Source of the DNA: Flavobacterium noncentrifugens
GTDB taxonomy: Bacteria; Bacteroidota; Bacteroidia; Flavobacteriales; Flavobacteriaceae
Reading direction: 5' to 3'
Assembly: GCF_900100375.1 (NCBI RefSeq)
Contig: NZ_FNEZ01000002.1
Coordinates: 496,001 to 560,000, forward strand
Length of the DNA stretch: 64,000 nucleotides
Below the pieces are notes generated by a model that worked only from the letters and a program-made list of their open reading frames with translations, had not been told where the DNA came from and searched no databases. The position numbers were made by a program, and so were the translations under genes. This document shows positions 52,707-61,611 of the stretch, one piece after another. Position 1 is the stretch's first letter. The number at the start of each line of letters is the position of its first letter.

Positions 52707-54401
52707 ATGTCAGACGATAAAAAGGTTATTTTTTCGATGTCACGCGTCAGCAAAACCTATTCGAGTACGAACAAACAGGTTTTGAAAGACATTTACCTGA
52801 GCTTTTTTTACGGCGCCAAAATCGGAATCCTCGGATTGAACGGTTCTGGAAAATCATCGCTTTTGAAAATCATCGCCGGGGAAGATAAAAATTACCAGGG
52901 CGACGTGGTTTTTGCGCCCGGTTACACTGTTGGCTATTTAGAACAGGAGCCAAAATTAGACGAAAACAAAACGGTCATTGAAGTTGTTCGCGAAGGTGTA
53001 GCTGAAACGGTTGCAATTCTCGACGAATTCAATAAAATCAACGACATGTTCGGTTTGCCGGAAGTGTATGAAGATGCAGATAAAATGCAGCAACTCATGG
53101 ACAGACAAGCAGATTTACAGGATAAAATCGACGCTTCAGGCGCGTGGGAACTCGACACCAAACTCGAAATCGCGATGGATGCATTGCGCACTCCCGAAGG
53201 CGATACGCCAATCAAAGTGCTGTCTGGCGGAGAAAAAAGACGTGTGGCTTTGTGCCGTTTGCTATTGCAGCAACCTGACGTATTGTTATTGGATGAGCCA
53301 ACGAACCACCTTGATGCGGAAAGCGTACTTTGGTTGGAGCAGCATTTATCGCAATATGCCGGAACTGTAATTGCCGTCACGCACGACCGTTATTTCCTTG
53401 ACAATGTTGCCGGATGGATTTTGGAACTCGACAGGGGCGAAGGCATTCCGTGGAAAGGAAACTATTCTTCGTGGCTGGATCAAAAATCGAGCAGGATGGC
53501 GCTTGAGGAAAAGGTGGCTTCCAAAAGGAGAAAGACTTTAGAACGCGAGCTGGACTGGGTTCGCCAGGGCGCAAAAGGACGCCAGACTAAACAAAAAGCG
53601 CGTTTGCAGAATTATGACAAATTGTTAAATGAAGACCAGAAACAGCTTGACGAAAACCTTGAGATTTACATTCCGAACGGGCCGCGTTTGGGTACGAATG
53701 TAATCGAGGCAAAAGGAGTATCAAAAGCTTTCGGAGAAAAATTATTATACGACAACCTGAATTTTACATTGCCGCAAGCCGGAATCGTTGGCATCATCGG
53801 GCCGAATGGTGCCGGTAAATCAACCATTTTCAGGATGATCATGGGCGAAGAAAAGCCTGATGCCGGGGAATTTACAATAGGTGAAACGGTAAAAATCGCT
53901 TATGTAGACCAGGCGCATTCGAACATCAATCCCGATAAATCGATCTGGGAAAATTTCTGCGACGGACAGGAACTGATCATGATGGGCGGACGACAAGTCA
54001 ATTCACGCGCTTATTTAAGCCGTTTCAACTTCGGCGGAAGCGACCAGAATAAAAAGGTAGCCACGCTTTCGGGTGGAGAGCGCAACAGATTGCACTTGGC
54101 GATGACCTTAAAAGAAGAAGGAAACGTGCTTTTACTGGATGAGCCAACAAATGATCTCGACATCAATACGCTTCGTGCGCTTGAAGAAGGTTTGGAAAAT
54201 TTTGCAGGCTGTGCTGTTGTGATTTCGCATGACCGTTGGTTTCTGGACAGGATTTGTACGCACATTCTTGCATTCGAGGGGAACTCGGAAGTGTATTATT
54301 TTGAAGGCGGTTTTTCTGATTACGAAGAAAACAAAAAGAAACGCCTCGGAGGAGATTTGACACCTAAACGAATAAAATACAGAAAACTCATACGAAACTA
54401 A
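52707..54401 (+). CDS. ettA: Energy-dependent translational throttle protein EttA
   Basis: A 564-residue ABC-F protein with two ATP-binding cassettes and no membrane domain. Walker A motifs are GLNGSGKSS (about 43) and GPNGAGKST (about 366); the signatures LSGGE are present in both halves. The linker (about 240-320) is rich in charged residues. EttA binds the ribosomal E site and links translation start to ATP level. Length and N-terminus (IFSMSRVSKTYSS) match the EttA branch. Confidence 0.93.
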   Translation: MSDDKKVIFSMSRVSKTYSSTNKQVLKDIYLSFFYGAKIGILGLNGSGKSSLLKIIAGEDKNYQGDVVFAPGYTVGYLEQEPKLDENKTVIEVVREGVAETVAILDEFNKINDMFGLPEVYEDADKMQQLMDRQADLQDKIDASGAWELDTKLEIAMDALRTPEGDTPIKVLSGGEKRRVALCRLLLQQPDVLLLDEPTNHLDAESVLWLEQHLSQYAGTVIAVTHDRYFLDNVAGWILELDRGEGIPWKGNYSSWLDQKSSRMALEEKVASKRRKTLERELDWVRQGAKGRQTKQKARLQNYDKLLNEDQKQLDENLEIYIPNGPRLGTNVIEAKGVSKAFGEKLLYDNLNFTLPQAGIVGIIGPNGAGKSTIFRMIMGEEKPDAGEFTIGETVKIAYVDQAHSNINPDKSIWENFCDGQELIMMGGRQVNSRAYLSRFNFGGSDQNKKVATLSGGERNRLHLAMTLKEEGNVLLLDEPTNDLDINTLRALEEGLENFAGCAVVISHDRWFLDRICTHILAFEGNSEVYYFEGGFSDYEENKKKRLGGDLTPKRIKYRKLIRN

Positions 54402-54412
54402 AAAAAACTACA

Positions 54413-54440
54413 AATCCCGGCTGCTGTCGGGATTTTGTTT
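54413..54440 (+). terminator. Intrinsic terminator of ettA
   Basis: AATCCCG and CGGGATT form the stem with a short loop, followed by TTGTTTT. Confidence 0.75.
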
Positions 54441-54452
54441 TAGTAATAACTG

Positions 54453-54460
54453 TATATTTG
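54453..54460 (+). promoter_or_regulatory. -7 promoter element TATATTTG
   Basis: A TAnnTTTG match 20 bases before the ATG of the hybrid sensor kinase gene at 54481. Confidence 0.55.
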
Positions 54461-54480
54461 ACCAAATCAATAAGATTTCT

Positions 54481-56682
54481 ATGTCCCAAATCAGAATAAT
54501 CTTACTACTGATTGCTTTTTATTGTGCGCATGATGGTGTGGCACAGTCAACAGAATACAATAAAAAAGACATCGCTGCATTGGCCACAAAAGCCAACGAT
54601 TACCTTAATGAATATAAATTCAAAGAATCGTTATTGTATTCGCGTGAAGCACTCAAACAGGCGATTTATATTAAAGATGATTACCTGATTGCAACAGCTT
54701 ACAATACCATTGCAGGAAATTTTGACGAATTGTCTGAATCGGATAAAGCGATCTTCAATTATCAAAAAGCGTTGTATTATGCTTCGCGAACCGATAATGA
54801 TTCGATAAAAGGCTGGCTCAACAACAACCTTGGCAATATGTATTTCTTTGAAAAAAAGGACTATGAGAAAGGCATCGATTATTACCGCAAAGCGATAGAA
54901 TACGCCGAAAAAACAAAAGATACATCCAAACTCGTACTTACAAATTTAAATATCGCGCTCGGTTATTTTGAAATCGGGAAATTCGAGCAGGGTTATCCGC
55001 ACTTGCAATACATTAATACGCACCATTCTAAGCATGGCGATAAGGATACCGTTGTTTTTTTAAACATGCTCAACGGTTCCTATTTTGGATATAAAGGACA
55101 GAATGAAAAGGCCGAATTTTTCTTTGCAAAAGCCATAGGCATTGCCAAAAAGAACAATGAAAAAGCCGATCTCGCTTATACTTATCAGGAATATTCAAAG
55201 TTTTTACTTAAAATCGGGGATTACAAACGTGCTTATCGTTACCTCGCACTTTACGACGAACTTAAAGATGAGATTTACGATTCTGAAAAACTCAAGAAAG
55301 CAGATGTGGAAGGCGTAAACCTCGAAATTGACGAATACAAACGCGCCCTAGACAAGATCGAGAATGAAAAAACTGCTCAATCGTTAAGCCTTAAAAAATC
55401 AAGAATCATTGTTTTTCTCTTTGTGGTGGCTGTTTTTGTATTGCTGCTGCTGCTTTACACTTTGTATAAGAACAACAATTTTAAGAAAAAAGCAAACGCT
55501 GAATTGATGCTGGCCAACGAAGAATTGGTCGTTGCCAATGAAAGGGCAGAAGAAGCCTCGCGCCTCAAAACGCAGTTTGTTTCCACGATCAGCCATGAGC
55601 TGCGAACGCCTTTGTATGGTGTGGTCGGAATTACGAACATGATTCTGGACGAACACAAAGAATTGGCCGAAAGTCCGCACCTGAATTCGCTTAAATTTTC
55701 TGCGCGTTATTTGTTGTCGCTGGTAAATGACATTCTGCAGATCAACAAAATTGAAGAGAAAAGAATTGTTTTGGAAACTTTGGCATTTAATATTTCGGAT
55801 GAAATCAATATCGTAACGAGCTCGCTTCAGTTTATTGCCAATAAAAACCACAATAAAGTTACGATTGATACTGATGATCAGATTCCCGAATTTCTGATTG
55901 GTGACAAACTCAGACTTTCACAGATTTTGATGAATTTGGCAAGCAATGCCTTGAAATTTACCAAAAATGGGGAAGTGAAAATTTCGGCAAACCAGGTTCG
56001 GATTGATGTTACTTGTCATTACATCGAATTCAAGATCAGCGACAACGGTTTGGGAATTGCTCCGAAAGACCAAGAAAAAATATTTGAAAAATTTGTACAA
56101 ATTGGCCGCCGAGACGACGATTATCAGGGAACCGGGCTTGGGTTGTCCATTGTAAAACGCCTTATCGAACTCTTCAAAAGCGAAATCCATCTGGAAAGCA
56201 AGCTTAATGAAGGCACTACATTTTCGTTTACCATTGGCTTTGAAGCCGATGAACAAAAGCGCCGCGAGATCATCAATAACATAGAGGTCGATTTAACGTC
56301 AAGCCAGATCTTTACGATTTTGGTTGTAGAAGACAATAAGATCAACCAGATGGTGACCAAGAAAATCCTTGAGAAAAACAACTTTAAATGTGATGTGGTC
56401 GAGGACGGATTGTTGGCGCTTGACATGCTCGATAAAAAATCGTATGATGCCATTTTGATGGATATCAATATGCCGATCATCAACGGATTTGAAACCACGC
56501 GCAGGCTTCGTGCGAAAGGAATTACGACTCCGGTGATTGCATTAACAGCATTTGATAAAGAAGAAATCACCGAAGAATCGATTTCATCCGGAATAAACGA
56601 CATCATTATCAAGCCGTTCGAACCGGTCAAAATGTTTCAGATCATCCACAGCCAGATTCATAAAAGCAAAAATCTAAATTAA
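54481..56682 (+). CDS. Hybrid sensor histidine kinase with TPR sensor
   Basis: A 733-residue hybrid kinase. The signal peptide (MSQIRIILLLIAFYCAHDGVA) is followed by TPR repeats (about 30-260), a coiled coil, one membrane segment (about 310-330, IVFLFVVAVFVLLLLLYTLY), HisKA (STISHELRTP, His about 372), HATPase (DNGLGI and GTGLGLSIVKR) and a C-terminal receiver domain (VVEDNKINQMV, phospho-Asp about 660 in ILMDINMP). No separate DNA-binding regulator is next to it, so its output partner is elsewhere. It senses an unknown periplasmic signal through TPRs. Confidence 0.92.
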   Translation: MSQIRIILLLIAFYCAHDGVAQSTEYNKKDIAALATKANDYLNEYKFKESLLYSREALKQAIYIKDDYLIATAYNTIAGNFDELSESDKAIFNYQKALYYASRTDNDSIKGWLNNNLGNMYFFEKKDYEKGIDYYRKAIEYAEKTKDTSKLVLTNLNIALGYFEIGKFEQGYPHLQYINTHHSKHGDKDTVVFLNMLNGSYFGYKGQNEKAEFFFAKAIGIAKKNNEKADLAYTYQEYSKFLLKIGDYKRAYRYLALYDELKDEIYDSEKLKKADVEGVNLEIDEYKRALDKIENEKTAQSLSLKKSRIIVFLFVVAVFVLLLLLYTLYKNNNFKKKANAELMLANEELVVANERAEEASRLKTQFVSTISHELRTPLYGVVGITNMILDEHKELAESPHLNSLKFSARYLLSLVNDILQINKIEEKRIVLETLAFNISDEINIVTSSLQFIANKNHNKVTIDTDDQIPEFLIGDKLRLSQILMNLASNALKFTKNGEVKISANQVRIDVTCHYIEFKISDNGLGIAPKDQEKIFEKFVQIGRRDDDYQGTGLGLSIVKRLIELFKSEIHLESKLNEGTTFSFTIGFEADEQKRREIINNIEVDLTSSQIFTILVVEDNKINQMVTKKILEKNNFKCDVVEDGLLALDMLDKKSYDAILMDINMPIINGFETTRRLRAKGITTPVIALTAFDKEEITEESISSGINDIIIKPFEPVKMFQIIHSQIHKSKNLN

Positions 56683-56703
56683 AAAATTCAGTCTAAAAAA
56701 GAG

Positions 56704-56752
56704 AAGCCACAAATTCATGAATTTTTGTAAATCAATTCGTGAATTTGTGGCT
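56704..56752. terminator. Long hairpin, terminator-like, with nested palindromes
   Basis: AGCCACAAATTCATGAATT and AATTCGTGAATTTGTGGCT form a 19-bp stem with one G-T position. Each arm holds an AATTCxTGAATT palindrome. It lies between the convergent kinase and DEAD-box genes. Confidence 0.7.
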
Positions 56753-56774
56753 AACTTTTTATAAAACTTATTTC

Positions 56775-58034
56775 TTAATACCAGCGTTTTTTATTCTGTT
56801 TTGACTGGGCAGATTTGCGCGATTTGTGTGCGCCACCGCTTTGGTTTGAATTTTTTTCAGGAGCAGAAACAACGACAGCATCTTCCGGACTTCCGGCATG
56901 CCAGGGATAAGGATGATCCGTGATCGTTTCCACATCAACTTTAATCAGTTTCTGTATGTCTTTCCAATATGGATGTTCGTCTTTTCCGCAGAAAGAAATC
57001 GCGATTCCACCATTTCCTGCACGTCCGGTTCTTCCGATTCTATGCACATAAGTTTCGGGAATATTCGGCAAATCAAAATTTACTACAAACGGCAATTGGT
57101 CAATATCGATTCCGCGCGCGGCAATATCGGTGGCAACCAAAACGCCAACTTCCTTTGCTTTAAAAGCATCAAGAACGCGCTGCCTCGCAGCCTGTGATTT
57201 GTCGCCATGAATCGCTTCAGCGGGAACGCCTTTTTTGCGGAGCGCTTTTACAATATTGTCTGCACCGTGTTTAGTACGTGAAAATACCAAAAGATCAGAT
57301 AGTTTTTCATTGCGGATCAAATGATACAGCAAATTCCTTTTTTCGCCTTTTTCGACAAAATAAACGCGTTGCTCTACTTTTTCAGCTGTTGATGAAACCG
57401 GAGAAACCGTTACCGTTGCCGGATCTTTCAAAAACATTTCAGCCAGTTCGCGGATGGCAATCGGCATGGTTGCAGAAAATAATAAAGTCTGGCGGTTGTT
57501 TGGCGTCAATTTTACAATTTTTTTGACATCATTTACAAAACCCATGTCAAGCATCTGGTCGGCTTCGTCCAAAACCAAAACGTGCAAATGATCAAGATCG
57601 ATGTAACCTTGTTTATTCAAGTCGAGCAAACGTCCCGGAGTTGCGATCAGGATATCAACGCCTTTTCGGAGTTGGTCTACCTGCGAAACCTGTGAAACGC
57701 CGCCAAAAATAGTCAGTTGCGTTAAATTTGTATATTTTCCGTATTCGTCAAAATTCTGCCCGATTTGAACAGCAAGTTCACGAGTAGGCGTAACTACAAG
57801 CGCGCGGATTTGCTTGGCTTTTTTTGTCGAGCCAACAATTCTGTGCAATTGGTGAATGATAGGAATGGCAAAAGCCGCCGTTTTTCCGGTCCCGGTTTGT
57901 GCGCAGCCAATCATGTCGCGGCCTGCCAATACAATCGGAATGGCTTGTTCCTGGATTGGAGTTGGTTCGGTATAGCCTAATTCAAATACGGCTTTTTGGA
58001 TGCTTTTAGAAAGCGATAAATCTTCAAATAACAT
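56775..58034 (-). CDS. DEAD-box RNA helicase
   Basis: A 419-residue RhlE-like RNA helicase. The Q motif (PTPIQEQAIP), Walker A (AQTGTGKT), DEAD (VLDEADQML), SAT and HRIGRTGRAG are all present. The C-terminal tail (about 380-419) is basic and Ser/Gln-rich (KSRKSAQSKQNKKRWY), fit for RNA binding. It helps in ribosome assembly or RNA decay at low temperature. A -7 box (TATCTTTG) lies at 58087-58080. Confidence 0.94.
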   Translation of the reverse strand: MLFEDLSLSKSIQKAVFELGYTEPTPIQEQAIPIVLAGRDMIGCAQTGTGKTAAFAIPIIHQLHRIVGSTKKAKQIRALVVTPTRELAVQIGQNFDEYGKYTNLTQLTIFGGVSQVSQVDQLRKGVDILIATPGRLLDLNKQGYIDLDHLHVLVLDEADQMLDMGFVNDVKKIVKLTPNNRQTLLFSATMPIAIRELAEMFLKDPATVTVSPVSSTAEKVEQRVYFVEKGEKRNLLYHLIRNEKLSDLLVFSRTKHGADNIVKALRKKGVPAEAIHGDKSQAARQRVLDAFKAKEVGVLVATDIAARGIDIDQLPFVVNFDLPNIPETYVHRIGRTGRAGNGGIAISFCGKDEHPYWKDIQKLIKVDVETITDHPYPWHAGSPEDAVVVSAPEKNSNQSGGAHKSRKSAQSKQNKKRWY

Positions 58035-58079
58035 AAAATAAGTGCATTAATAGTTGCCATCGTCGGCAAAAATTTTTTG

Positions 58080-58087
58080 CAAAGATA
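58080..58087 (-). promoter_or_regulatory. -7 promoter element TATCTTTG for the DEAD-box gene
   Basis: A TAnnTTTG match on the minus strand, 45 bases before the ATG at 58034. Confidence 0.5.
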
Positions 58088-58135
58088 GGTTTATTAATTC
58101 AGATGTTGGAATGCGAAAAAAATTCGCTTAAAAAC

Positions 58136-59170
58136 TTAGAGTTCAGCCTGCGCTTTGATAAAATCGGTTACTAAATATCCAATGAGTTTCCCTATTAAAT
58201 GGTTGTTTTTTTCTTCGCCCAAATCGGGTGCGCCTTCGCAAATGTGAATGTAGGCCGCATTTTCATTTTTCCCGAAATGATGCACAAACTGGCGCAGTTG
58301 CTCAATAGAAAATCCGCTCATAGTCATCGCACTGCTGGCGATATTCGGAATGGCATCAAGGTCGATTTCAATGCCGTAAGCGTCGTTTTTGATAAAGTGG
58401 AAAGCTTCCGAAAGTTCGTTTTCAAAATTCTTTTCCTTTCGGATCGAAATCTCGTCATACGTATTGAAACGCACACGGTCTTCGATTTTTTTGATGATGT
58501 CGAGTACGTTTTTTGAAGTATAATTTTCGTGCAATCCGAAGATGAAATATTTTTTGAGGAAACCTTCTTCATACGCATACGAAAATCCATTTCCACTGTG
58601 CCTGCCTTCGAGAATCCTGAAATCGGAATGCGCGTCAAAATTCACAGCGTTGATCGGTTTGCCTTTGGCCAAGGCCGTTCCTTTGATATTTCCGTAAGCA
58701 TTGTTGTGGCCGCCGCCAATGACAATCGGCGTTTTTCCTGCCAGGATGATATTCGAAATGATGTGCGCGACTTCTTTATCGACACTTTCTACAAGCTTGC
58801 TGAACTCCTGGCGGTGGTTGATGTTGTAAAAATCGAGGTTTTTCGCAGCTTCCATTTCAGCGGCAACATCTAGCTGGCCCAAGACCAGGATCTGGCTGCC
58901 TTTGCAAAAACGGTTGTGCTGGATATTGGCAATGCTTTTAATCGCGCTGTCCCAGGCCGAAGCTGCTCCTGGGCGGCCAAAATTCGCGCGAATTCCTATG
59001 TCTTCCGGAATTCCGAATAAAATATATTGCGCATCACATTCTTTTACGAACGTTAGTATATCGGTATTTTTCGGGACTGTAAGCATTTTTTCGCCGAATT
59101 TGATCTCGCCGCTTCTGTGGTTTGTAATCTTCGCAAGATCGCTGATGTAAAACGGCACTAACTTTTCCAT
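58136..59170 (-). CDS. Formimidoylglutamase-like arginase family protein
   Basis: A 344-residue ureohydrolase (Pfam PF00491). The manganese ligands are present: IGGGHNNAYGN, NFDAHSDFRILE and EIDLDAI. The nearby hutI gene suggests that it is the hutG-type enzyme that splits N-formimino-glutamate in histidine breakdown. It could instead be an agmatinase or arginase; the neighbour argues for HutG. A -7 box (TAATTTTG) lies 17 bases upstream. Confidence 0.8.
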   Translation of the reverse strand: MEKLVPFYISDLAKITNHRSGEIKFGEKMLTVPKNTDILTFVKECDAQYILFGIPEDIGIRANFGRPGAASAWDSAIKSIANIQHNRFCKGSQILVLGQLDVAAEMEAAKNLDFYNINHRQEFSKLVESVDKEVAHIISNIILAGKTPIVIGGGHNNAYGNIKGTALAKGKPINAVNFDAHSDFRILEGRHSGNGFSYAYEEGFLKKYFIFGLHENYTSKNVLDIIKKIEDRVRFNTYDEISIRKEKNFENELSEAFHFIKNDAYGIEIDLDAIPNIASSAMTMSGFSIEQLRQFVHHFGKNENAAYIHICEGAPDLGEEKNNHLIGKLIGYLVTDFIKAQAEL

Positions 59171-59187
59171 AAAAATATTTTAAGTCC

Positions 59188-59195
59188 CAAAATTA
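59188..59195 (-). promoter_or_regulatory. -7 promoter element TAATTTTG
   Basis: A TAnnTTTG match on the minus strand before the formimidoylglutamase start at 59170. Confidence 0.5.
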
Positions 59196-59221
59196 TAATT
59201 TTTCGGATAAATTTACGTTAA

Positions 59222-59256
59222 TTTGAGTGTTGTAAAATATTAATAATTTAAATTTG
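59222..59256 (+). promoter_or_regulatory. Promoter: TTTG and TAAATTTG
   Basis: A TTTG at 59222-59225 and a TAAATTTG -7 box at 59249-59256 are 23 bases apart. The ATG of the coiled-coil protein is 26 bases downstream. Confidence 0.55.
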
Positions 59257-59282
59257 TTAAAACATATAAAAACTTATTCTTT

Positions 59283-60167
59283 ATGGAAAATCAAAAAAGT
59301 AATTCGAATCTTAAAGCGATAATTGCCATATTAGCCGTGCTTCTTGTAGGAAGTTTGGTGTATATTTTTAAAGTAACTTCAGATGCTAAGGCAGTTGAAA
59401 CCGAATTGGTCACTACAAAATCTGACAAAGCTTCGGTAATGAAAGATTTGGAAGAACTGAAAGCCACTTACGACGCAGCAATTGCTGAAAATACTTCAAT
59501 GTCAGACGAATTGATCGCTGAAAGGGAAAAAGTAGTCAACTTAATGGCCGATTTGAAAAAATCAAAAGGCGATGCATCTTCGATGGCAAAATACAAAAGC
59601 CAGTTTTTTGCATTGCAATCTAAAATGAAAACTTTGGTTGCAGAAAATGAGACTTTGAAAAAAGACAATGCAAACCTGACAGTGCAACGCGACAGTACGG
59701 TAATGGTTCTTGGGGAAGCTAAAAAATACAATGAAGTATTGGTTGGACAAAACGAAGAATTATCAAAAACAGTTGAAAAAGCTTCAAAATTGACGATTTC
59801 TAACTTGCAGACTGCAGCTTATAAATTAAGAAGTTCGGGAAAACAAATCTCTACAGAGAAAGCAAGAAAAGCAGACATCTTGAAAATCAGCTTTACGATC
59901 TCTGAAAATGCGGTTGCAAAACCAGGAGAAAGATCTTATTATGTTCAGGTGATCGATGCTAAGAACAATGTTTTGGGCGAGAAAAAAACAGAAACTTTTG
60001 GCGACCAGACTTTGACTTACAGCTTTGTGAGCAATGTAAATTATGAAGGAAAACCGGTTCAGGTTTCTCAGGATTTACCAGGTAAAGATTTTGAAAAAGG
60101 AACTTATTTCGTAAATGTTTTTGACAAAGGCGAATTGGTTTCAAAATCAAGCTTCAGCTTAAGATAA
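59283..60167 (+). CDS. Membrane-anchored coiled-coil protein
   Basis: A 294-residue protein. One N-terminal membrane segment (AIIAILAVLLVGSLVYIF) leads to a long coiled coil (about 35-180, with VVNLMADLKKSKGDASSM) and a C-terminal beta-rich domain (about 195-294, RSYYVQVIDAKNNVLGEKK). It faces the periplasm if the segment is an anchor. Codon use is even and well-adapted, which suggests good expression. It sits between the two hut genes but is on the opposite strand. Family common in Flavobacteria; no function that I know. Confidence 0.7.
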   Translation: MENQKSNSNLKAIIAILAVLLVGSLVYIFKVTSDAKAVETELVTTKSDKASVMKDLEELKATYDAAIAENTSMSDELIAEREKVVNLMADLKKSKGDASSMAKYKSQFFALQSKMKTLVAENETLKKDNANLTVQRDSTVMVLGEAKKYNEVLVGQNEELSKTVEKASKLTISNLQTAAYKLRSSGKQISTEKARKADILKISFTISENAVAKPGERSYYVQVIDAKNNVLGEKKTETFGDQTLTYSFVSNVNYEGKPVQVSQDLPGKDFEKGTYFVNVFDKGELVSKSSFSLR

Positions 60168-60186
60168 CCGAATGGTATTATAAATT

Positions 60187-60218
60187 AAAAACTCCCGATT
60201 TGCGTCGGGAGTTTTTTT
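60187..60218. terminator. Bidirectional terminator
   Basis: ACTCCCGA and TCGGGAGT form an 8-bp stem with A and T flanks. It lies after the coiled-coil gene, before the convergent hutI. Confidence 0.88.
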
Positions 60219-60243
60219 ATGTACCATTTTAGCACTTAATGAA

Positions 60244-60298
60244 CCTTAATTTCTTAATGTTGAATTTTTAAACCATTAAGGAATAAAGATAAATTAAG
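60244..60298. repeat. CCTTAAT/ATTAAGG inverted-repeat region
   Basis: CCTTAATTTCTTAATG (60244-60259) and CCATTAAGGAATAAAG (about 60273-60288) are imperfect inverse copies. The last part AATTAAG continues the pattern. No gene is visible. Confidence 0.45.
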
Positions 60299-60306
60299 AC
60301 TTGGTT

Positions 60307-61542
60307 TTAAATCATTTTTCCTTCAAGAATTACAGTGTCGATCAAATTGCTTCCGAAAGCATACGGCAATTGGTAAAATGAAGCAATTGGTTTGGTAATA
60401 ATCAGGTTTGCTTTTTTGCCAATGGTAATGCTGCCGTGCGTTTCAGACAATCCCATTGCATAAGCGCCATTGATCGTTGCGGCATTGATCGCTTCTTCAG
60501 GCGTCATTTTCATTTTGATGCAAGCGGTTGCGACTACAAAATTCATGTTTCCCGATGGCGTCGATCCCGGGTTAAAATCGGTGGCTAAAGCCAATGGCAG
60601 GCCGGCGTTCAGCATTTCCCTTGCCGGCGTGTACGGAATGCTCAGAAAATAGGAGCACGAAGGCAAAGCGACCGGCATCGTGTTCGAATTTTTCAACGCT
60701 TCAATGTCTTCGGGATTCATAACTTCTAGATGGTCAACGGAAAGGGCGTTGCATTTGACAGCTGCTTCGATTCCGCCGATGGCGTTGAATTGGTTCACGT
60801 GGATTTTCGGGATCAATCCGGATTTTTGTCCGGCTTCCATAATTTTTTGGGTTTCTTCAACCGAGAAGTAGCCGGTTTCACAAAAAGCATCAATGTATTC
60901 GGCCAGATTTTCATTGGCTACAGCCGGGATCATTTCATTAATGATCAAATCGATATACCCTTTGTGATTGTCTTTATATTCAGTTGGAAAAGCGTGCGCA
61001 CCGAGAAAAGTCGCTTTAATCGCAATCGGATAATTTTCTTTTAAGCGTTTGATGACACGCAGCATTTTGAGTTCGTCTGCAACCGAAAGTCCGTAACCTG
61101 ATTTGATTTCGACTGCGCCGGTTCCGAGGTTCATCACTTCTTCAAGGCGCAATTTCGATTGGTTGTAAATTTCTTCTTCAGATGTTTCATGTAGTTTTTT
61201 GGCAGAGTTTAAAATGCCTCCGCCGCGGTTGGCAATTTCTTCATAAGTCAGTCCGTTGATGCGGTCGACAAATTCCTGCTCGCGGTTTCCAGCGTAAACG
61301 ATGTGCGTATGGCTGTCGCACCAGGCTGGAAGCACCATTTTCCCATTGGCATCAAGCAGATGGAGATTTTCGGTGGGCGGACAAATTTCCATCGGGCCAA
61401 AATCTGCAATCAAATCATCTTCAATTAATAAAAAAGCATTTTTGATTGTTGGAAGTTCGGCCATTTCTTTGCCCGAAAGCTTGTCAACCGGAATTTTCCG
61501 AACCTGTAACAGTTCTTTGATATTGATGAGCAGCGTTTGCAT
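60307..61542 (-). CDS. hutI: Imidazolonepropionase
   Basis: A 411-residue amidohydrolase that opens imidazolone-propionate to formimino-glutamate in histidine breakdown. The metal site HTHIVYAG (about 77-84), the FLGAHAFP motif and the KIHVNQFNAIGG stretch fit HutI closely, as does the length. The next step in the pathway is the formimidoylglutamase at 58136. hutH and hutU are not in the window. Confidence 0.94.
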   Translation of the reverse strand: MQTLLINIKELLQVRKIPVDKLSGKEMAELPTIKNAFLLIEDDLIADFGPMEICPPTENLHLLDANGKMVLPAWCDSHTHIVYAGNREQEFVDRINGLTYEEIANRGGGILNSAKKLHETSEEEIYNQSKLRLEEVMNLGTGAVEIKSGYGLSVADELKMLRVIKRLKENYPIAIKATFLGAHAFPTEYKDNHKGYIDLIINEMIPAVANENLAEYIDAFCETGYFSVEETQKIMEAGQKSGLIPKIHVNQFNAIGGIEAAVKCNALSVDHLEVMNPEDIEALKNSNTMPVALPSCSYFLSIPYTPAREMLNAGLPLALATDFNPGSTPSGNMNFVVATACIKMKMTPEEAINAATINGAYAMGLSETHGSITIGKKANLIITKPIASFYQLPYAFGSNLIDTVILEGKMI

Positions 61543-61611
61543 GTCTGATTTTTCTGTAAAGGTAAAAATGGAATTTTAAAAACGCCTATCTTTAAGCCAA
61601 ATTAATGCGTG

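Noticed and set aside
54481..56682. Partner of the LytTR regulon
   Set aside because: The hybrid kinase carries its own receiver domain, is 14 kb from the block and has no operator of the shared type in its upstream region.
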